A stretch of 64,000 bases of DNA from CAYYFV01 sp965660075 (GTDB lineage Bacteria > Patescibacteriota > Gracilibacteria > UBA1369 > GCA-2718715). Each line of letters opens with the position of its first letter. Positions within the stretch are counted from its first letter, which is position 1. Of this stretch, positions 59,637 through 64,000 are shown in pieces. A program made the translations under genes and the position numbers. Location: NCBI GenBank assembly GCA_965660075.1, contig CBFHYO010000006.1, forward strand, positions 1-64,000. Direction: 5' to 3'. The notes beneath the pieces were generated by a model, which did no database searches, had not been told where the DNA came from, and saw only the letters and a list, made by a program, of their open reading frames with translations.

Positions 59637-60434
59637 TTACTTATTCAAAAACTTAAGCCTATTAACCATAAAAGCGCCAAAAATCATCGCAATACAAAGC
59701 CACTGTCCCATAGATAATCCAAGCCATAAAAGACCCAACTGGCTATCTGGCTCACGCACATATTCCACTAAAAATCTAAACAGTCCATATAACCCTAAAA
59801 ACCAACTTAACAGATTCTGCACATTGAATTTTTTTCTCATTATATATAGTGCACTTAATAAGATTGGTCCTTCAAGTAATGCTTGGTACAACTGTGAAGG
59901 GTGCCTTAATACACCATCAAAATACATTCCAACACCAAGAGTAGTCTCACGCCCAAACAGTTCTCCATTAAAAAAGTTACCTAATCGGCCAAACATCAAA
60001 GCCAAACATACAGGGATTAGCAATATATATTGCAACTCACCCCATGGTAACTTCCGTTTTTTTTGCATTATATATATAGCAAGTATAGAAAACACCAATC
60101 CACCATGAAAACTCATCCCATAAAAGCCAGTAAATCTACCATCTACAAAAGGCCAAAACATTTCCACTGGTCGAGATAGAAAGTGTTCCAGATTGTAAAA
60201 CAAAATATAAAACACCCTTCCACCCAAGATAGCTGATAAAAAAGAGACAAATATTAAATCTTCATAGTCAGATCGTTTTGCAGATAACTTACCATTAACA
60301 TCTTGAACATAAACAAATCCCATCACGCTACAAACACCCAATAGATAGGCGAGTGAGTAGAGTTTTAATTCAAATCCAAAAATATTTATAGCACTAGGTA
60401 CAATAGATGGTAAATTTTGCCAAAATTCGATCAT
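59637..60434 (-). CDS. lgt: Prolipoprotein diacylglyceryl transferase
   Basis: Adds diacylglycerol to the lipobox cysteine of prolipoproteins in the cytoplasmic membrane. At 265 aa it has about seven transmembrane segments. Family motifs are GMSFHGGLV (the conserved His), GRLGNFFNGELFGRET (the Lgt signature with the essential Arg) and VEYVREPD near the C-terminus. Its ATG lies in the stop of the upstream acyltransferase (ATGA), so the two are coupled. Lipoprotein-like products in the window (62511, possibly 61802) could be substrates. Confidence 0.96.
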   Translation of the reverse strand: MIEFWQNLPSIVPSAINIFGFELKLYSLAYLLGVCSVMGFVYVQDVNGKLSAKRSDYEDLIFVSFLSAILGGRVFYILFYNLEHFLSRPVEMFWPFVDGRFTGFYGMSFHGGLVFSILAIYIMQKKRKLPWGELQYILLIPVCLALMFGRLGNFFNGELFGRETTLGVGMYFDGVLRHPSQLYQALLEGPILLSALYIMRKKFNVQNLLSWFLGLYGLFRFLVEYVREPDSQLGLLWLGLSMGQWLCIAMIFGAFMVNRLKFLNK

Positions 60435-61546
60435 AATTTTTTACTAAAATTAAATTTTTCCCGCAAATTCATTGCGGGTACTTCAAAGTGTTTATACATT
60501 ACACAAGCAAGCAAGTAAGTAATAAGCCAAAATAAGAAAAACTTATACAGCGGACTTGCTTGTAAAAACTCAACCTGATTCAAAACTATATGTTGCACAA
60601 TGGTTAAATTAACCAAGTATAAAGAGTAGGAGATTAAACTTATCTTTGTCACAAATTCCGATCCCATAAATTTAGCTTGCCTCCATTTATCTAGAAAAGG
60701 AAATAGTAGTAATGTGCCAATAGACCCAACACTAAATACAAAAACATTCAAATACAGTCCTAATTGATGATATCCAAGAATACTCATTAGCCTGATACCA
60801 CACATTATAAATATACCAGTAATTAAACACACCAATGGATTCCAATTCCATTTATTATTATGATAAAACTTTAAGTATGCTCCAAGCACCCCATACATAA
60901 TCGCATCCAATCTGGTTAATACTTGTTTTCTAAAGTTCACATCCCACATTTCAAAGCTAGTAAGCTCCAAGTTCAAATGCTTGGTATATCTAAAATAAGT
61001 CACAGCCAAAATCACACTTAATACCGTCACAAGCATTGCTCTTTGTACACGCATAATTTTTGACAAGCCAAAAGCAGCCATGGGCGAAAGTAGATAAAAC
61101 CACTCCTCCACACTCAAGCTCCAGGCCTCTGGATAAAACTGCGGGTGAGGAGAGTTAAAATTTTGTGTAAAAGTCGCAAATCGCAAACCTTCGGGAATTC
61201 CGATCGGAAAGCCATAGGCCAAAGCAGCACACAGTAACACACCAAGAATCAAAAAGTAATTTGGTAGTGTCCGAATCCACCTTCTAGACCAAAAGTTCAG
61301 CAGCACTCGCCATCCAGAACCATGTTTTTCGAGTGTTTTTATTAAAATTCCACCAATCAAAAAGCCACTTAAAACAAAAAACATCGATACTCCATCAAAC
61401 ACAAACCAGCCAATCCACTTTTGCCATTGTTCATTTAGTAAAAAACTGGAATGTGATAACAAAACCGAAAAAATCGCAAAAGCTCTCAAAAAATCTAATC
61501 CAAAGATTCTTTTGTGAGACCCTAAATCAAATTTCCAAAACTTCAA
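60431..61546 (-). CDS. Acyltransferase 3 family (OafA/YrhL-like) membrane protein
   Basis: A 371-aa integral membrane acyltransferase that would O-acylate surface glycans or lipids. The catalytic-site block is FLRAFAIFSVLLSHSSFLL with the conserved His, followed by RRWIRTLPNYFLIL and EAWSLSVEEWFYLLSPM. About ten transmembrane helices are evident and there is no C-terminal SGNH domain. It ends with TGA, rarely used here, within ATGA shared with lgt. The gene opens the pair. A 255-bp gap lies upstream. Confidence 0.9.
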   Translation of the reverse strand: MKFWKFDLGSHKRIFGLDFLRAFAIFSVLLSHSSFLLNEQWQKWIGWFVFDGVSMFFVLSGFLIGGILIKTLEKHGSGWRVLLNFWSRRWIRTLPNYFLILGVLLCAALAYGFPIGIPEGLRFATFTQNFNSPHPQFYPEAWSLSVEEWFYLLSPMAAFGLSKIMRVQRAMLVTVLSVILAVTYFRYTKHLNLELTSFEMWDVNFRKQVLTRLDAIMYGVLGAYLKFYHNNKWNWNPLVCLITGIFIMCGIRLMSILGYHQLGLYLNVFVFSVGSIGTLLLFPFLDKWRQAKFMGSEFVTKISLISYSLYLVNLTIVQHIVLNQVEFLQASPLYKFFLFWLITYLLACVMYKHFEVPAMNLREKFNFSKKL

Positions 61547-61655
61547 ATTTCTTAAATTAAATTACGTTTAATATATCAGAAACTATATAAAAGGTAAAAA
61601 GTTAGATCTTTATTTCAGGCAAAACAAATAATAGGTTTGCATTTAAAAGTAAATT

Positions 61656-61683
61656 TTGACAAATAGACTTGTGAGTGTATCCT
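61656..61683 (+). promoter_or_regulatory. Putative promoter upstream of the 90-aa gene
   Basis: TTGACA (61656-61661), a 16-base spacer, TATCCT (61678-61683), in the 255-bp gap. It lies about 110 bases before the ATG at 61802, so either a long leader is made or a second promoter is used. Nothing else recognisable is in this gap. Confidence 0.4.
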
Positions 61684-61801
61684 GCAAACAATTACTTAGA
61701 CACTATATTTATAAAAAGAGAAAAACAACCCTAAAATGGTACTCAAGCAAATTCTAATAACTAAATCGTTTTTAACAAATATTAAAATTTAATTATCAAT
61801 A

Positions 61802-62074
61802 ATGAGAAGTAGTACAGAGCTAGTATTTGTAATGTGCGCTGTAACATCTTTATCAGCTAAAAATTGCAGTGATAAATCTAGACTAAAAAGTGCAAATCAA
61901 AACCTAGAGTTACAAAATGCAACATTAAAAGCTGAAAATGATTATCAAAAACAAGTAGAGCTAAATCTTCAATACAAAATAGAAGAAATCAAAGATAGAA
62001 TTCAAAACAATTTCGCATGCGAAACACTCGAAGAATTAGAGGCACCTACAAATTATTGTAAAAGCCAAGAATAA
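61802..62074 (+). CDS. Small exported coiled-coil protein, 90 aa
   Basis: Unrecognised. A short hydrophobic N-terminus (LVFVMCAVTSLSAKNC, residues 7-22) resembles a signal peptide with Cys at 22 in an imperfect lipobox context. Residues 25-70 form a Gln/Asn/Leu-rich coiled coil (SANQNLELQNATLKAENDYQ). Two more cysteines lie in the C-terminal tail (C75 region and C86 region). It could be a periplasmic or lipid-anchored protein. A good terminator follows within 10 bases, supporting a real gene. Confidence 0.6.
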   Translation: MRSSTELVFVMCAVTSLSAKNCSDKSRLKSANQNLELQNATLKAENDYQKQVELNLQYKIEEIKDRIQNNFACETLEELEAPTNYCKSQE

Positions 62075-62082
62075 ATCTTACA

Positions 62083-62113
62083 AAAAAGAGGAGGCGTTAC
62101 TGCTCCTCTTTTT
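62083..62113. terminator. Intrinsic terminator
   Basis: 11-bp stem AAAAAGAGGAG/CTCCTCTTTTT with a 9-base loop, T-runs on both strands, directly after the 90-aa gene; on the other strand it would also stop transcription coming from the tRNA cluster. Confidence 0.88.
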
Positions 62114-62200
62114 AAATATCTAAAATGATTTGTAAGTAAAAATATAAAACTCTATTGGGTTGCTAAATTTACTGCTCAACTTAAACCGAGTACATTAAAG

Positions 62201-62275
62201 TGGCAGGGCCAAGAGGATTTGAACCCCTACTTGCGGTTTTGGAGACCGACGTGCTACCATTGACACTATGACCCT
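62201..62275 (-). tRNA. tRNA-Trp(CCA)
   Basis: Acceptor AGGGTCA/TGGCCCT (one G-U), discriminator G, encoded CCA. Anticodon loop CTCCAAA with anticodon CCA reads UGG. T-arm GGGGTTCAAATCCTC. The last of three clustered tRNA genes on this strand. Confidence 0.96.
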
Positions 62276-62287
62276 AAAAATATGACA

Positions 62288-62362
62288 TGGAGGCGGCAGT
62301 GGGAATCGAACCCACGATCAAGGTTTTGCAAACCTCTGCCTTAGCCACTTGGCCATGCCGCC
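62288..62362 (-). tRNA. tRNA-Cys(GCA)
   Basis: Acceptor GGCGGCA/TGCCGCC, discriminator T (U73, as expected for tRNA-Cys), encoded CCA. Anticodon loop TTGCAAA with anticodon GCA. T-arm GTGGGTTCGATTCCCAC. Confidence 0.97.
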
Positions 62363-62376
62363 AAATAAAATACCGA

Positions 62377-62461
62377 TGGTGCCTGGACCGGGAATCGAAC
62401 CCGGACTCCCGAAGGAACAAGATTTTAAGTCTTGCGCGTCTACCAATTCCGCCATCCAGGC
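62377..62461 (-). tRNA. tRNA-Leu(TAA)
   Basis: Acceptor GCCTGGA/TCCAGGC, discriminator A, encoded CCA. Anticodon loop CTTAAAA with anticodon TAA on a CAAGA/TCTTG stem, class II variable arm TGTTCCTTCGGGAGT, T-arm CCGGGTTCGATTCCCGG. First of the Leu-Cys-Trp cluster. Confidence 0.97.
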
Positions 62462-62510
62462 CCGCAAGTAAAAATATATTATCAGACTCTCATCTCGAAT
62501 CAAGAGCAAA

Positions 62511-63104
62511 TTAAAAAATTGTCAAAGTCTTTAGTGATTCACGCAAGCTATCGGCTTCACTAAAAGGATCTTGTGGGTCAAATGCAGCTGTCGCAATATA
62601 CAATTTATTGTCTCGAAGCAGGTAAGTTTGATAAAATTCTAGGTCATTCCCAGATAAATTCCGTCTACCTTTGAAGTGTTTTATCTCTGCCTGAAAATAT
62701 TCACCACGAACAACAGTGTTAAAAATCTCGCCAGGTAGCTCAATAAAATTAATCAATTTTGATTTATTGTCTTCAAAAAATGCAGCAGTAACACGACTCA
62801 CATCAGAGTTAGCTGGAACACTGAAGGTTTCAATTAATATAACACTTTTCATATTTGGACCAGTTTTAGATGATTCAAATAGTAATTCCACCTCATTCGA
62901 GTACTGATTCGCTATCTGAGATTTAGTCTTAGCCACAAATCCCTTTGGATGCTGTAACTGCAGGTTTGTATTTTTGTAATACGAATACAGTTGGTCTGGC
63001 AAAGTATTAATGAGCACCTCTTGTTTTACAGGTTCAGATTGGCAACCAGCTATAAACAATACACATAGTATAGTTATAAAAGTTCTAAACACTTGAGTAC
63101 GCAT
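62511..63104 (-). CDS. Lipoprotein of unknown function, 197 aa
   Basis: A classical type II signal peptide (MRTQVFRTFITILCVL, then FIAGC) ends in the lipobox IAGC21. The mature part (QSEPVKQEV onward) is a mixed alpha/beta domain with no recognised family. The C-terminal segment (LEFYQTYLLRDNKLYIATAA, then DSLRESLKTL) resembles PsbP-like or DUF1795-like folds that end in a similar strand-helix, but this is a guess. Its ATG directly follows the T-run of a terminator hairpin, leaving no ordinary leader. It is a likely substrate of Lgt. Confidence 0.88.
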   Translation of the reverse strand: MRTQVFRTFITILCVLFIAGCQSEPVKQEVLINTLPDQLYSYYKNTNLQLQHPKGFVAKTKSQIANQYSNEVELLFESSKTGPNMKSVILIETFSVPANSDVSRVTAAFFEDNKSKLINFIELPGEIFNTVVRGEYFQAEIKHFKGRRNLSGNDLEFYQTYLLRDNKLYIATAAFDPQDPFSEADSLRESLKTLTIF

Positions 63105-63105
63105 A

Positions 63106-63146
63106 AAAAAGAGATTACATATTTATATAAAGAATAATCTCTTTTT
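63106..63146 (-). terminator. Intrinsic terminator or attenuator
   Basis: 12-bp stem (AAAAAGAGATTA at 63106-63117 with its complement at 63135-63146) and a 17-base loop. On the minus strand the T-run ends at the base before the lipoprotein ATG. It terminates the clp gene transcript, or attenuates read-through into the lipoprotein gene. Confidence 0.85.
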
Positions 63147-63161
63147 CCAGTAATTGTAAGT

Positions 63162-64000
63162 TTATTTTACAAAAAATCCCTTAGTCTTTTTGTAGTCTAT
63201 TTGAATTTCAGTAGCAATTTCACCTTGTAAAATAAGATCAGCAATAATCGATTCAATTTCTCTTTTAACAACTCGTTTCAAGGGTCTCGCCCCAAATTCT
63301 GGAGAATAGCCCCTCTCAACCAGTTCGTTTTTCGCATTTTTAGTCAATGCAAGCACAGTGTTATGAGAGCTAAGTTTTTGATTTAGATTATCTATTTCTA
63401 CAAGCACCAGTTTTTCAATCAAATTCTTATCAAGACTGTTAAATTGAATAATTTCATCAAACCGATTTAAAAACTCCGGACGGAAATGTTTTTTAAGAGC
63501 TCTATTTACAGCAAATTCAGATTCTTCATTGTTATCAAGCATAAACTCTGCCCCAACATTACTAGTCGCAATAATAATAGTATTGCTAAAATCAATAACC
63601 TTTCCTTGGTTGTCAGTCAGTCTACCATCATCAAGTAGTTGCAAAAATAGGTTTAAGATACTCGGATGCGCTTTTTCAATCTCATCTAATAAAACTATAC
63701 TAAATGGTTGCAAAGAAACTTTTTCAGTCAAATACCCGCCCTCTTCATAACCAACAAAACCCGGAGGCGAGCCAATTATTTTCGAGCTAGAATGTGAGTC
63801 CATAAATTCACTCATATCCAATCTAATAATTTTATCACTCGACCCAAATAGATTCAAAGCCAATGATTTAGCCAGCTCGGTTTTACCCACACCAGTTGGC
63901 CCTAAGAATAAAAATGCTCCAAGCGGACTTTCTTTATCATTCAATCCAGCCTTCGCACGCTTAATACAGTTGGCAACTAAATTACAAGCGTCATTTTGTC
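63162..64000 (-). CDS. ClpB/ClpC-type AAA+ ATPase, 5'-partial (second ATPase module)
   Basis: The coding frame continues off the right edge. An internal TTG at 63944 is not a start, because the family sequence CNLVANCIKRAKAGL is encoded upstream of it. Visible are Walker A LGPTGVGKTELAK, pore loop GSPPGFVGYEEGG, Walker B VLLDEIEKAH, sensor-1 IIATSNVG, and the arginine finger RPEFLNRFDEI, then the C-terminal D2-small domain (GYSPEFGARPLKRVV). It is the unfoldase second module of ClpB or ClpC. The missing N-terminal part is needed to tell which. Confidence 0.95.
   Translation of the reverse strand, partial: QNDACNLVANCIKRAKAGLNDKESPLGAFLFLGPTGVGKTELAKSLALNLFGSSDKIIRLDMSEFMDSHSSSKIIGSPPGFVGYEEGGYLTEKVSLQPFSIVLLDEIEKAHPSILNLFLQLLDDGRLTDNQGKVIDFSNTIIIATSNVGAEFMLDNNEESEFAVNRALKKHFRPEFLNRFDEIIQFNSLDKNLIEKLVLVEIDNLNQKLSSHNTVLALTKNAKNELVERGYSPEFGARPLKRVVKREIESIIADLILQGEIATEIQIDYKKTKGFFVK

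Noticed and set aside
62287..62514. A 75-codon plus-strand frame across the tRNA cluster
   Set aside because: It is antisense to tRNA-Cys and tRNA-Leu. Its peptide (for example AVGIEPT and RESNPDS) is the usual artefact of translating tRNA T-arms.
1..64000. UGA recoded as glycine (code 25)
   Set aside because: Long conserved genes contain no internal TGA, the two TGA stops fall where the proteins should end, and glycine is coded by GGN throughout.
1..64000. Mobile elements, prophage or CRISPR arrays
   Set aside because: No transposase, integrase, cas gene, terminal inverted repeats or regularly spaced direct repeats were seen.

Overview
The window is 64 kb of AT-rich bacterial DNA holding about 65 protein genes, six tRNA genes and no rRNA, CRISPR array, insertion sequence or phage. 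It looks like the chromosome of a Candidate Phyla Radiation (Patescibacteria) organism. The signs are a small, tightly packed gene set, a class I (archaeal-type) lysyl-tRNA synthetase, a lone VirB4-like ATPase, many unrecognised genes, and A/T-rich start contexts almost without Shine-Dalgarno sequences. The standard bacterial code fits: long genes such as gyrA, gyrB and atpA have no internal TGA and a tRNA-Trp(CCA) is present. By hand tally TGA ends only two genes; both cases overlap the next start codon. No finer taxonomic placement is claimed.

Layout. 1-3.6 kb: a partial repeat protein, two unknown genes, and an intergenic region with compact inverted repeats. 3.6-9.8 kb: glyA without a usual start codon, an unknown paralogous pair, an HtrA protease, a DnaQ-like exonuclease, and an unknown gene joined to a SanA/YdcF-like gene. 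9.8-12.5 kb: a putative PD-(D/E)XK nuclease and a putative nucleotidyltransferase on either side of an opposite-strand tRNA-Leu. 12.5-20 kb: ribA, an rRNA m5C methyltransferase, a transglutaminase-like gene coupled to a glycosyltransferase remnant fused to Nudix, tRNA-Val, a sigma-region-4/HARE protein, tgt-ruvA and rpmE. 20-28.5 kb: gyrA and gyrB around a VirB4-like ATPase and a CtpA protease. 28.5-36.7 kb: rpsU-prmC-prfA, an orphan receiver domain, tatD, a 777-aa protein with RelA/SpoT-like motifs, an HPPD-like dioxygenase and radA. 36.8-43.9 kb: tRNA-Lys, a small membrane peptide behind a consensus promoter, Nudix, GNAT plus a GNAT remnant, class I lysS, HD, HAD and csaA, then an unknown two-gene operon. 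43.9-52.8 kb: rsmG, a HAD protein, a Cys/Met-type PLP enzyme, an RdgB-like pyrophosphatase, PHP, a CDP-alcohol phosphatidyltransferase, a cis-prenyltransferase, HIT and an MFS transporter. 52.8-61.5 kb (minus strand): an acyltransferase-lgt pair and a complete F1Fo ATP synthase operon. 61.5-64 kb: a small secreted-type protein, tRNA-Trp/Cys/Leu, a lipoprotein, and the C-terminal half of a ClpB/ClpC ATPase.

The recognisable genes cover translation and termination (prfA with its methylase prmC, lysS, tRNAs, rpsU, rpmE), tRNA/rRNA modification, supercoiling and repair (gyrAB, ruvA, radA), proton- or sodium-driven ATP synthesis, and an envelope set (lgt with lipoproteins to act on, a prenyltransferase, HtrA, CtpA). 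The most unusual loci are the nuclease/tRNA/nucleotidyltransferase region, the RelA/SpoT-like giant, the sigma4-HARE regulator, the glycosyltransferase-Nudix fusion, and several enzymes missing expected key residues or C-terminal ends.
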